Assembly: GCA_046719185.1 (NCBI GenBank)
Contig: JBDNDK010000004.1
Span: forward strand, 1 to 31,409
Origin: JBDNDK01 sp046719185
Lineage (GTDB): Bacteria; Armatimonadota; UBA5829
Direction of reading: 5' to 3'
Length of the DNA: 31,409 nucleotides
Shown: piece by piece, positions 1 through 7,719 of the stretch
Layout: each line of letters starts with the position of its first letter
Position numbering within the stretch: the first letter of the stretch is position 1
Program-made: the position numbers and the translations under genes
Notes under the pieces: model-generated
What the model was told of the DNA's origin: nothing
The model's database searches: none
The model's input: the letters and a program-made list of their open reading frames with translations, nothing else

Positions 1-6
1 CGGTAG

Positions 7-759
7 AGCACCTGCCCTGTTGGTGATTTTTTTGCTTGTGGATGGCAAAAATTTGCTCCTGTGAGTTCTTTAGCAGTTTGTGTGAACCCCGGTAGAGGTT
101 TCAACTGCTATTGGGAAATGCCTTTCAGAAAATCTTGTGTTATTACAATGGAAAACATGGCTGAGGATCAAATTACACTATATTATCAAATTGACTACAC
201 TCTTACAGAAGTACCTGAGGATGCTGCATATTTCCATGCACAATTCAGAAGAACAAATCCTTTACCATATAAAGAAGTCTATACAATAGTTGATGGAATA
301 AAGGGTAAAGGTCAGTATGTTGGAACTTATATGGCTTGGCAAGTAAATAATACTGGATGGTGGGGTGAAGGTGAGATAAAGTTTTATATGGATGGTGATG
401 ATGAATTTCCCACTATCTGTGGAACAGGTACAGAAGACTATTTTTGTGGAGCATACAACTTTGATGTTGGTGGACAATATATGGAATTCAATACACCTTA
501 TGCAGGTATGCCTCAAGTGATAAGACCAGATGGTACATATCAAGCACAAACCAGATTTGGTTTATACAGATGGCATATAATGGATCCTGTTAGGTTTGAA
601 AGTGATTTAAGAATTACTATTCAAGCATTAGGATGGAGATGTAATCATAGATATCTTCCGTTGCAAGATGATATTGCAAGTGTTGCTTTCTGGTATCAGA
701 CACTTCCTACTGCTCCATTCCCTCAATTACCAGATAAAGATTATTTGGAAGTAATATAG
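7..759 (+). CDS. GH172 (DUF2961) family protein, 5'-truncated
   Basis: This is the C-terminal part of a DUF2961 protein, a family now classed as glycoside hydrolase family 172 (known members act on difructose anhydrides and related alpha-fructo- or arabinofuranosides). The opening P-V-G-D-F-F motif and the strongly conserved G-T-G-T-E-D-Y-F at codons near 421-444 identify it. The Glu in that motif and an acidic segment (E-G-E-I-K-F, near 367-384) about 20 residues earlier are the likely catalytic pair; this is inference from the spacing known in the family. The frame stays open back to base 7, well upstream of the GTG at 61, and the homologous sequence clearly continues to the left, so the gene is cut by the window edge. 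A TAG at 4-6 interrupts the frame and is probably an edge artefact. No signal peptide can be seen because the N-terminus is missing. The substrate cannot be told from the sequence. Confidence 0.85.
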   Translation, partial: STCPVGDFFACGWQKFAPVSSLAVCVNPGRGFNCYWEMPFRKSCVITMENMAEDQITLYYQIDYTLTEVPEDAAYFHAQFRRTNPLPYKEVYTIVDGIKGKGQYVGTYMAWQVNNTGWWGEGEIKFYMDGDDEFPTICGTGTEDYFCGAYNFDVGGQYMEFNTPYAGMPQVIRPDGTYQAQTRFGLYRWHIMDPVRFESDLRITIQALGWRCNHRYLPLQDDIASVAFWYQTLPTAPFPQLPDKDYLEVI

Positions 760-789
760 TTAATATCTGGCTCTAATATATTTTGTTGT

Positions 790-823
790 TAGGCTGTCTA
801 TTTTCCATAAATTAGGCAGCCTA
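790..823 (+). terminator. Stem-loop after the GH172 gene
   Basis: An 11-bp stem (TAGGCTGTCTA at 790-800 with TAGGCAGCCTA at 813-823, one U-G pair) closes a 12-base loop 30 bases after the GH172 stop. It lacks a clear U-tract, so it is a weak candidate terminator or an mRNA 3' end structure. The rest of 824-964 holds only weak promoter-like sequence; TAGAAT at 931-936 could be a -10 box for the aspartokinase gene but has no good -35. Confidence 0.45.
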
Positions 824-964
824 TAGTTACATTATAAATTTTAAGAAAGCATATTTGAGATTAACAGTTTACTGATAAGTGTTTTTTATGATATTCTTTA
901 CCCTAAATATAGTGTTAGCTTTTGATGTTTTAGAATCAATATGTATAGGAAGGCGGATACGGGA

Positions 965-2185
965 TTGATAGTCGTTCAAAAATATGGCGGTAGTTCCGTT
1001 GCAACACCTGAAAAACTTGCAAATGTTGCAAAAAGAGTTGCAAAAAGAGCAGACGAAGCCCAAATGGTTGTAGTTGTATCTGCAATGGGTGATACAACTG
1101 ATGAGTTAATAGAGATGGCTAAATCACTATGTGCTCAGCCTGATGATAGAGAGCTTGATAAACTTTTGGCAACTGGTGAACAGGTTTCTAGTGCACTTCT
1201 TGCTATGGCTCTTCATCAGCTGGGAAGAAGGGCTATTTCATTAACTGGTGGGCAGGCAGGAATTATAACAGAGACAACTGCTGGAAAAGCAAGAATTATG
1301 AACATTGACCCAAAGCGATTAAAACTAGAGTTGGATAGAGGTAATATTGTTGTTGTTGCAGGTTTTCAGGGAGTAACTGAGGCTGCAAGCTGGGCAGAAA
1401 TTACAACACTTGGTAGAGGTGGTTCAGACACTACTGCAGTTGCTCTTGCAGCAGCATTAGAAGCTGATTTGTGTGAGATATATACTGATGTTGATGGTGT
1501 TTTTACTGCAGATCCAAGAATTGTGCCCAATGCAAGAAAACTAGATACAATTTCTTATCAGGAAATGCTTGAAATGGCCGGTCAAGGTGCTAGAGTTATG
1601 CATTCCAGAGCTGTTGAACTGGGCGAAGTATATAATGTTGAAATACTAGTTGCAAACAGTCAAAAAGAAGTTCCCGGCACTATAATCAAAAAGGAGGACC
1701 CAGATATGGAAATAAGAAATCCTGTGCAGGCAGTTGCTCATGATACAGATGTTACTCGTTATACGGTTGTTGGGGTTCCAGACAGGCCGGGAATAGCGGC
1801 ACAACTTTTTCATGAGTTAGCTGTGCAAAATGTAAGTGTTGATGTTATAGTTCAAAATGTTGGTGATGAAGGAAGAGCAGATGTTTCATTTACCACAAGT
1901 GATGCAGATTATGAGAAAGTATTAAAAGTGATGGAATCATTTGTAAAAACAATTGGTGCTAAAGCTTTGAATACTGATCAAAACCTTGCAAAAGTATCTA
2001 TTGTTGGAAGCGGAATGAGATCCACACCCGGTTTTGCTGACAAAATGTTCACTACACTTGCAGAAAAGGGAATAAATATTATTTCTATAACAACTAGTGA
2101 AATAAGAATTACTTGTTTAATAGAGAGAGATAAGATTAAAGAAGCTGTTCAGGCATTACACGAAGCTTTTGAATTAGATTCTTAA
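965..2185 (+). CDS. lysC: Aspartate kinase
   Basis: It phosphorylates aspartate, the first committed step toward lysine, threonine, methionine and diaminopimelate, in the cytoplasm. The N-terminal amino-acid kinase domain starts with the K-Y-G-G-S-S nucleotide motif and carries the typical L-G-R-G-G-S-D-T-T-A segment. The C-terminal third holds two ACT domains (P-D-R-P-G-I-A at the first, V-G-S-G-M-R at the second) that normally bind the feedback amino acid. Length (406 aa) is normal for the monofunctional alpha-type enzyme. I chose TTG at 965: an AGGAAGG lies 11 bases upstream, and family members begin almost directly with L-I-V-V-Q-K-Y. The ATG at 941 has no SD and would place AGGAAGG inside the gene. 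The gene stands alone, with a strong terminator after it. No lysine riboswitch is visible upstream. An internal start for a beta subunit is annotated separately. Confidence 0.95.
   Translation: MIVVQKYGGSSVATPEKLANVAKRVAKRADEAQMVVVVSAMGDTTDELIEMAKSLCAQPDDRELDKLLATGEQVSSALLAMALHQLGRRAISLTGGQAGIITETTAGKARIMNIDPKRLKLELDRGNIVVVAGFQGVTEAASWAEITTLGRGGSDTTAVALAAALEADLCEIYTDVDGVFTADPRIVPNARKLDTISYQEMLEMAGQGARVMHSRAVELGEVYNVEILVANSQKEVPGTIIKKEDPDMEIRNPVQAVAHDTDVTRYTVVGVPDRPGIAAQLFHELAVQNVSVDVIVQNVGDEGRADVSFTTSDADYEKVLKVMESFVKTIGAKALNTDQNLAKVSIVGSGMRSTPGFADKMFTTLAEKGINIISITTSEIRITCLIERDKIKEAVQALHEAFELDS
1706..2185 (+). CDS. Predicted aspartate kinase beta subunit (in-frame internal start)
   Basis: A perfect AAGGAGG (1691-1697) sits 8 bases before an in-frame ATG (1706) inside lysC. 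Initiation here would give a 159-residue protein consisting of just the two ACT domains. Bacillus subtilis aspartokinase II and several other bacterial aspartokinases are known to be alpha2beta2 enzymes whose beta subunit is made from such an internal start. The SD and ATG are seen directly; use in this organism is inferred from that precedent. Confidence 0.6.
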   Translation: MEIRNPVQAVAHDTDVTRYTVVGVPDRPGIAAQLFHELAVQNVSVDVIVQNVGDEGRADVSFTTSDADYEKVLKVMESFVKTIGAKALNTDQNLAKVSIVGSGMRSTPGFADKMFTTLAEKGINIISITTSEIRITCLIERDKIKEAVQALHEAFELDS

Positions 2186-2207
2186 AATTTTAATTCAATT
2201 GAAGTAG

Positions 2208-2251
2208 TAATACTGCCCATGCTTTAATGCATAGGCAGTATTATCTTTTTT
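2208..2251 (+). terminator. Rho-independent terminator of lysC
   Basis: The stem TAATACTGCC / GGCAGTATTA extends through a C-A mismatch into ATGC/GCAT around a 6-base loop, and is followed by TCTTTTTT. It lies 22 bases after the lysC stop and in front of the convergent oxidoreductase gene. Confidence 0.85.
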
Positions 2252-2259
2252 GTAGTTTA

Positions 2260-3360
2260 TCAAAAATCTGGGTGTGTGAATCTTGTTGCTCTTTCTGATA
2301 TCCTAACTGATTCCAATGCATCTTCAAGGGTTATTTTCATTTTATGGTTTGGGTCTTCAATTTTTTTAATCAAATCACCCATAATTTGTCTTAGACTTTC
2401 TGCATATACTTCTGATTTGTTTTCAATTAAAACTAATTTTGCATCAATATCATAATCTACTTTATATGTAATACCTGATGATAATACATCTCTTGATTGA
2501 GTTCTTTTTTCCATAAGCTCAATTTCTGGAATACTTTTCAATTTCTCATATCCATCTTCGCCTACCCAACCCCATAATGAGAGTTCTAATGGAATCCAGC
2601 CAACCATTTCAAGCTCACCTAAATCAAAAGCAAAGTGGAATGTGGTAGTTTCAAGCTGTCTTGGTCTAGAGAAAGAATGCCAAAATGTGCCTGCAATATT
2701 ATTTTCATAAACAACTGCAGCAAATACTTTATCTTCCATTCCTTCTTCTCTATCAATACCGAAAGAAAAAACATCTTTTGCTTTTGAGCCAATGAGATTG
2801 TATGCCATATCAAAAAAATGAACTCCATGCTCAATCAAAATTCTACCACTTAGGTTGGGATTCCAGAACCAATGAGGTTTTGGCAGAGAATCACTTGTGG
2901 CATAATTTCTTAAGTCAATTCTTCTAAGTTTGCCTAGTACTTCTGAATTTATAATTTCTTTTAGAGTATCAACTATAGGATTATATCTAAGTACAAAATT
3001 AACTGAGGCAGCTCTTTTTGTTTTTTCAGAAGTTTCTATAACTTTTATTGCATCTTTTTCATAAAATGCAAGAGGTTTTTCTATTAAAACATGTTTTCCT
3101 GCTTCCATACATTTTATTGCAAGTTCAACATGGGTGGATGGGGGAGTAGCAATTGATACAATATCCACATTTTTATCATATAAAAAATCATCAATATTCA
3201 AATAAAATTCTGCATCACTTTTTGGATTTCTTTCTAGTATTGAATCACAAATTGCTGTTACATGAGCATTGTCCATTTTATTCCATGCCTGATGAATAAA
3301 CTCACCAAACCCGCCATAACCAATTATACCAATTCCTTTTTTTTCAATGATTTTAGTCAT
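2260..3360 (-). CDS. Gfo/Idh/MocA family NAD(P)-dependent oxidoreductase
   Basis: It is a probable sugar or cyclitol dehydrogenase of the glucose-fructose oxidoreductase family. The N-terminal Rossmann domain shows G-I-I-G-Y-G-G-F-G, and the E-K-P motif (H-V-L-I-E-K-P-L-A) is present near residue 95. The C-terminal half has the H-G-V-H-F-F-D segment expected around the catalytic His/Asp. The ATG at 3360 is chosen because AGGAGG lies 7 bases upstream; in-frame codons further upstream (to 3405) would place that SD inside the gene. The length of 366 aa fits the family. There is no signal peptide, so it is cytoplasmic. Substrate is unknown; nearby carbohydrate-active genes suggest sugar metabolism, but it stands alone between lysC (convergent) and the prepilin (divergent). 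Confidence 0.88.
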   Translation of the reverse strand: MTKIIEKKGIGIIGYGGFGEFIHQAWNKMDNAHVTAICDSILERNPKSDAEFYLNIDDFLYDKNVDIVSIATPPSTHVELAIKCMEAGKHVLIEKPLAFYEKDAIKVIETSEKTKRAASVNFVLRYNPIVDTLKEIINSEVLGKLRRIDLRNYATSDSLPKPHWFWNPNLSGRILIEHGVHFFDMAYNLIGSKAKDVFSFGIDREEGMEDKVFAAVVYENNIAGTFWHSFSRPRQLETTTFHFAFDLGELEMVGWIPLELSLWGWVGEDGYEKLKSIPEIELMEKRTQSRDVLSSGITYKVDYDIDAKLVLIENKSEVYAESLRQIMGDLIKKIEDPNHKMKITLEDALESVRISERATRFTHPDF

Positions 3361-3564
3361 AATAAAACCTCCTGTATATATATAGCACATAAGCAACTTT
3401 CCCAAAAAATTGTATGTTATAACAAATAAATGGGTAAATTTTTAGTAACAATGTAACCATAATGTAAGTATAAGCTGTTTTCTAAAATGAAGAGTTTAAT
3501 TATTTTATAGTTTTTATTATGTGCATAGATTAAAAAAAATAAAGAAGAAAATAAATTTTGCCAC

Positions 3565-3593
3565 TTGACATATCAAAGAACTGGGGATAAACT
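3565..3593 (+). promoter_or_regulatory. Sigma70-type promoter of the prepilin gene
   Basis: A perfect TTGACA (3565-3570) is followed by a 17-base spacer and TAAACT (3588-3593). Predicted transcription start is near 3600, just where the leader hairpin begins. Confidence 0.5.
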
Positions 3594-3600
3594 GCAATTG

Positions 3601-3642
3601 GGTAGCTCTGTGTTTACTCAATGTTACAAAACATAGGCTATC
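3601..3642 (+). promoter_or_regulatory. 5'-leader stem-loop of the prepilin mRNA
   Basis: GGTAGCT (3601-3607) pairs with GGCTATC (3636-3642), and, after one bulged C, TGTGTTT (3609-3615) pairs with AAACATA (3629-3635): 14 bp with three G-U pairs. AATTG (3596-3600) and CAATT (3645-3649) could extend it across a two-base bulge. It ends 25 bases before the GTG start and just before the GGGGG SD. No U-tract follows, so it is not a terminator. Its role is unknown; it could protect the mRNA or influence ribosome access. Confidence 0.55.
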
Positions 3643-3667
3643 GTCAATTTTATTTGGGGGTGCGGTT

Positions 3668-4396
3668 GTGAAATCGGTAAAATCTGGTTTCACTATAATT
3701 GAATTATTAGTTGTAGTTGCAATTATTGCTATTCTTGCAGCAATAATATTCCCCGTAATTTCTGCTGCAAAAAATACAGGCAAGACAGCAACTTGTAAAG
3801 CAAACCTCAAACAAATTGGCACTGCACTTCAGTTATACAGAGATGACTGGAACAGCCTTCAAATGATGAGAGATATAAAAGGTTTCTTAGTTTGGGGTGG
3901 AGAGCAGAAAGGATGGGCTGAAAAACTTTTCAAGTATCACAACAAAATTGATGTTTATAAATGTCCAGCTAGAAAAGTTAACTTTGCTTATTCACTTAAT
4001 GAAAGACTAAGTAATCCGGCATCTTCTTTTCCTGTAAGACCAAGTGCTTTTATGGCTGTTTTTGAAGTTCCCGGAACAGGAAAAGGTACAATTGATGTAA
4101 CTGGTCAAACTAAAAATTTACCAAGAACTGGTGATGCTAATTTAGCTGATGGTTTTCAGGAAGATGGTTATGTATATGGACCATCACCTAAAATGAATCC
4201 AAATATAAAAATATCTACATATCAGTGGTATTCAGATAAAGATACTTTTCCACAGCCACATAATTTCCATAGATTATATTTTCCAGGTCCTCATAATGGT
4301 GCATCTAATGTATTATTCTATGATGGTCATGTTGAATCATTCAAAGACTGGCAAGCTGGTTTGATGACATTCAGACCTAGACCAAATATTAGATAA
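3668..4396 (+). CDS. Type II/IV secretion-type prepilin (pseudopilin) with H-X9-DG motif
   Basis: The N-terminus (K-S-G-F-T-I-I-E-L-L-V-V) is a class III prepilin signal: cleavage by a prepilin peptidase is expected after the Gly, with N-methylation of the following Phe and the conserved Glu at +5. A hydrophobic helix of about 20 residues follows. The body (242 aa in total) is a globular extracellular domain. Near residue 209 it has His followed nine residues later by Asp-Gly, the H-X9-DG motif typical of the large pseudopilin-like families of Planctomycetes, Lentisphaerae and Armatimonadota. The start is GTG with a GGGGG(TG) SD 7-13 bases upstream. No pilus or secretion machinery gene is adjacent. 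The export gene downstream has its own promoter. Likely a surface or envelope protein of unknown substrate. Confidence 0.88.
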   Translation: MKSVKSGFTIIELLVVVAIIAILAAIIFPVISAAKNTGKTATCKANLKQIGTALQLYRDDWNSLQMMRDIKGFLVWGGEQKGWAEKLFKYHNKIDVYKCPARKVNFAYSLNERLSNPASSFPVRPSAFMAVFEVPGTGKGTIDVTGQTKNLPRTGDANLADGFQEDGYVYGPSPKMNPNIKISTYQWYSDKDTFPQPHNFHRLYFPGPHNGASNVLFYDGHVESFKDWQAGLMTFRPRPNIR

Positions 4397-4453
4397 TAAA
4401 TATAATGCTTATTTAATTATCCATAAGTATAAACTGAATTAGAATCTCTTCAT

Positions 4454-4483
4454 TTGACATTAAGCTCCCCCAGTATTTATACT
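4454..4483 (+). promoter_or_regulatory. Sigma70-type promoter of the SLBB export gene
   Basis: TTGACA (4454-4459), 18-base spacer, TATACT (4478-4483), giving a start near 4490 and a leader of about 40 bases. The promoter is flanked by a 10-base inverted repeat, TTATCCATAA (4417-4426) and TTATGGATAA (4507-4516). Confidence 0.55.
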
Positions 4484-4528
4484 GTTTTTATTATTTTATA
4501 AATAGTTTATGGATAAGGTAATAAAAAC

Positions 4529-7500
4529 ATGGCTTATGTAAATTCAATTCTTTCAAAAATGATGCTTTTCATTTTCATTTTCTCAATAATTTTTGTTGAT
4601 TCTAGTTTTTGTCAAATTAATAAAGAACAGTCAAACCAGATATCAAATCTAGACATAACAACTCTACAGCAATTGACATCATCGAGTACGGAAACTGAGG
4701 CAGAATCTGTAAAAAGACAGGAAGAAGAGTTTTATGCAAAAGCTTTAAAAGTAAATAATGCTCTGGAATCCCAAAGAAAAAGAATTTTTGAAATTAGAAA
4801 ACTCCCATACGAACCTTCTCAATTAGACATAGAAATAATAGATAAAGATTTATCTTTGATAGAGAATGAAGCAACTCAATTAAGTTTACTAACTATTTCA
4901 CCAATTCTTGAACTTCAACGAAACGAAATTTTTAATAAGCTAACAGATCTTAGACTTATACTTGAGCATATGAAGAAAAGATGGGGCGGAAGTTGGACTG
5001 TTTATGGAATGGATTTTTTCCAAACATCAGTTTCGCTTTCTGGTGCAGAGAAAAGACCAGTAAGTGATAGTTATCAAATAAGAATAGGTGATACTCTTTC
5101 AATAGCTTTAATAAGCAATCTTGGTGAAAGAACTCAAACAAATCCAGTTGTTGAAAAAGATGGCACAATATCAGTTTCACCTGTAGGAAGAATCAGTGTT
5201 GCAGGAAAGACTCTTGGTGAAGTGAAAAGCAATCTTGCTAGAAGAATATCATCAAGATTTCCACAATTATCTGTTGAGGTTAGAATTGAACAAACAGCAG
5301 CTGTTAGGGTTCAAATTACAGGTGAAGCAGCAAGACCCGGTACTTATGAATTATATGGTATGCCAACTATTATGACAGCATTAAGAGAAGCTGGCGGTCC
5401 AAAAGAATCAGGTAGTTTTAGGAATATCACTCTTTCAAGAACAGATGGAACTAAAAAAACTATTGATTTATACAAATTTTTAATGCATGCAGATAGATCT
5501 CAGGATATACCTTTAAGAGAAGGTGATTTAATACTAATAAATCCAGTCAAAAATACAATAGTTGTTTCTGGTGAAGTAGTAAGACCAGCAAGATATGAGG
5601 TTGATTTACCTATTAATCTTGGTCAGGCATTAAAGCTTGCTGGCGGAGTTAAACCAACTGGACTTTTGCAAAATGTGCAGGTTGAAAGAGTAGAACAAAA
5701 TGAGTACAGAGTACTTTTAAGTGTTCCTGTCAGTGGTGTAGAAGCTCAATCATCATTTGCAATTAGGCCTGGTGATGAGATAACAGTCAATTCTGTAAGA
5801 CCAGATAAGACTAACCAGGTTAGTATCACAGGTCCTGTGTCTGTTCAGGGTGTTTATGGTTATAAAACGGGAATGACAGTTAGAGATCTTATTAATTCTG
5901 CTCAAGGTCTTGCTGCTGATAAAGAAGTTTACATGGGAAGAGCTGATATTTTGAGAATTGACCCTGTAAAAGGAACAGAAATAATCACATTTAACCTTGA
6001 AAAAGCATTGCAAAATGATAAAGATAACAATATTGCACTTTCAAAATTAGACAGAGTTTTTATATACACACCAGATCAAATAGAGTTTAGGCCAAGAATG
6101 GTTAGTCTTGAAGGTGCTGTATCAAGACCGGGTGTATATAAGAGAACACCAGGTATGAAAGTTAGAGATTTGATAGCTGCAGCTGGTGGTGTTTTGCCAA
6201 ATGCATATCTTGATAGAGCAGATCTTGTAAGGTATGGTAATGGTGATATAACTGAATTATTAAGAATAGATCTTCAGAATGCTCTCACTGGTGTTCCGGA
6301 AGCTAATATAGAAATAAAAGACAGGGATAGCATAAAAGTATATAGTGTTGATGAGGTTGCTTGGAACGATAGAACACTCAGAATTGAAGGTGCTGTTCAG
6401 AAACCAGGTGTGTATAAAAGATCTGAAAATATGATGCTTAGTGATATAATTTTTGCTGCTGGTGGTACTTTACCTGAATCTGGGAATATTGCAGAAATTG
6501 GTAGAGTGAATTCTAAAGGTGAAAGCAGCATTATAAAAGTAAATCTGGAGTTGTTATTCTCAAATCCCGAGTTTGATATAGAATTACAAGACAGAGATAT
6601 TATAACAATTCCAACTCTAAATTCTGCATTAAGATCTTCAGAAGTTGTTTTTATAACTGGTGAGGTTCAAAATCCTGGTCCTTATATTATAAAAGACAAG
6701 AATGAAAAGCTTTCAGATATCATTCAAAGAGCAGGTGGATTAACTGATCAAGCAGATTTGAAAGGATTACTATTTTTAAGGCAGAAAAGTCAGTTTGAAA
6801 ATACACATCAGGAAAATGATGCGGATATAATTCTCAATAAATCTCAACTTTTTGCAAGCAGACAGTTTTTAGTACAGCTTGGTAAATTAGGAATGCAAAT
6901 TCCTGCAGAATTTTTAAAAGCAGGAGGGTTAGCTGAAAAAGAATTGGCAAAACCAGCTGATGTAGTTGCAGATGCTAGGATTGAAGAAAAAACAGAAATA
7001 AAAGAAGAAAGAACTGATATAACTAAAACAACACCTGAAGAGAAACCCATCAGTGCAATGGGTGAACCTATTAAAGATATTAATGATTCAATTGAAGCTA
7101 TTTTTGCAGGAAGACAACCATATTCTGAAATTACTGAGAGTGCGAGAATTTCAGTCGATTTGAAAAATGCTATTACAGATTATAAATCTGCAGACAATTT
7201 AACTTTAAGAGATGGTGATAGGTTATATATTCCAAGAATAAGTAATGTTGTAACTGTGATTGGTGCTGTCCTTCATCCTCATTCTTTTGCAGCAGCAGAA
7301 GGCAATACAGTTGAATACTTTATAAAAAGATCTGGTGGATATTCACAAGATGCTGCTAAAAAATACACTGTTGTTATTCATACAAATGGTGATGCTCAAC
7401 TAGCTTCAAATGTGAAGTCTGTGGTTCCAGGAGATATAATAGTGGTTCCTAATTCTGGTTTAATAGATATTGCAAAGAGCTGGGAAAAAGCTGGAAGTAT

Positions 7501-7555
7501 AAGCAAAGTTATATCTGATATCCTTAGCAGTGTTTATATTTTAACAAGATTCTAA
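4529..7555 (+). CDS. Polysaccharide export protein with seven SLBB domains
   Basis: A very long (1008 aa) relative of Wza-type outer-membrane polysaccharide exporters. An N-terminal hydrophobic signal (about residues 10-30) is followed by a charged, probably coiled-coil stretch (about 45-150). A Poly_export domain (about 180-258; I-R-I-G-D-T-L, then V-S-P-V-G-R-I) comes next. Then come SLBB-type repeats starting near residues 260, 344, 431, 525, 617, 708 and 909, each with the G-x-V-x-x-P-G-x-Y pattern and A-G-G turn or a variant of them. Ordinary Wza has one to three SLBB copies. Between repeats six and seven is a roughly 130-residue Lys/Glu-rich insertion (about 770-900). No canonical lipobox Cys is evident, although a Cys lies near the end of the signal. 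No polymerase, flippase or Wzc-type kinase is adjacent. It probably forms or lines an export channel, or binds envelope polysaccharide. Confidence 0.88.
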   Translation: MAYVNSILSKMMLFIFIFSIIFVDSSFCQINKEQSNQISNLDITTLQQLTSSSTETEAESVKRQEEEFYAKALKVNNALESQRKRIFEIRKLPYEPSQLDIEIIDKDLSLIENEATQLSLLTISPILELQRNEIFNKLTDLRLILEHMKKRWGGSWTVYGMDFFQTSVSLSGAEKRPVSDSYQIRIGDTLSIALISNLGERTQTNPVVEKDGTISVSPVGRISVAGKTLGEVKSNLARRISSRFPQLSVEVRIEQTAAVRVQITGEAARPGTYELYGMPTIMTALREAGGPKESGSFRNITLSRTDGTKKTIDLYKFLMHADRSQDIPLREGDLILINPVKNTIVVSGEVVRPARYEVDLPINLGQALKLAGGVKPTGLLQNVQVERVEQNEYRVLLSVPVSGVEAQSSFAIRPGDEITVNSVRPDKTNQVSITGPVSVQGVYGYKTGMTVRDLINSAQGLAADKEVYMGRADILRIDPVKGTEIITFNLEKALQNDKDNNIALSKLDRVFIYTPDQIEFRPRMVSLEGAVSRPGVYKRTPGMKVRDLIAAAGGVLPNAYLDRADLVRYGNGDITELLRIDLQNALTGVPEANIEIKDRDSIKVYSVDEVAWNDRTLRIEGAVQKPGVYKRSENMMLSDIIFAAGGTLPESGNIAEIGRVNSKGESSIIKVNLELLFSNPEFDIELQDRDIITIPTLNSALRSSEVVFITGEVQNPGPYIIKDKNEKLSDIIQRAGGLTDQADLKGLLFLRQKSQFENTHQENDADIILNKSQLFASRQFLVQLGKLGMQIPAEFLKAGGLAEKELAKPADVVADARIEEKTEIKEERTDITKTTPEEKPISAMGEPIKDINDSIEAIFAGRQPYSEITESARISVDLKNAITDYKSADNLTLRDGDRLYIPRISNVVTVIGAVLHPHSFAAAEGNTVEYFIKRSGGYSQDAAKKYTVVIHTNGDAQLASNVKSVVPGDIIVVPNSGLIDIAKSWEKAGSISKVISDILSSVYILTRF

Positions 7556-7584
7556 TGGAATTTTTTCAGTTGCTTTTTATTTAT

Positions 7585-7617
7585 AAAGCTATGTTAAAAA
7601 AACAACATAGCTTTTTT
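7585..7617 (+). terminator. Rho-independent terminator of the SLBB gene
   Basis: An 11-bp stem, AAAGCTATGTT (7585-7595) with AACATAGCTTT (7604-7614), closes an A-rich loop and runs into TTTTTT. It lies 30 bases after the stop codon. Confidence 0.88.
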
Positions 7618-7719
7618 GTATGTCTCCTAAACATTATTTAATGAATAAACTCATATTGATGTAATTTTATCAATGAACAGGGTATAAATATATATAAATT
7701 GTTTTTATTTGGGGGAAAA

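Larger units (their letters stand above)
3361..3667. other. Divergent intergenic region between oxidoreductase and prepilin genes
   Basis: This 307-base gap holds the oxidoreductase SD, a weak leftward promoter candidate (TTTACC at 3438-3433, 18-base spacer, TACAAT at 3414-3409) and the rightward prepilin promoter and leader hairpin annotated separately. I see no open frame of coding quality or RNA gene in it. Confidence 0.5.

Noticed and set aside
1..20. tRNA-like D-arm (ggtagagcacctgcc)
   Set aside because: Resembles a tRNA D-arm, but no anticodon arm, T-arm or acceptor follows, and the sequence is coding for the GH172 motif.
760..964. Lysine riboswitch upstream of aspartokinase
   Set aside because: The space is under 210 bases and contains one simple hairpin that belongs to the previous gene's 3' end; no multi-helix junction is visible.
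3585..3660. Cyclic di-GMP riboswitch in the prepilin leader
   Set aside because: Only scattered likeness (GGATAAAC, ACAAAACA); the conserved core and tetraloop-receptor arrangement are missing. A single long hairpin fits better.
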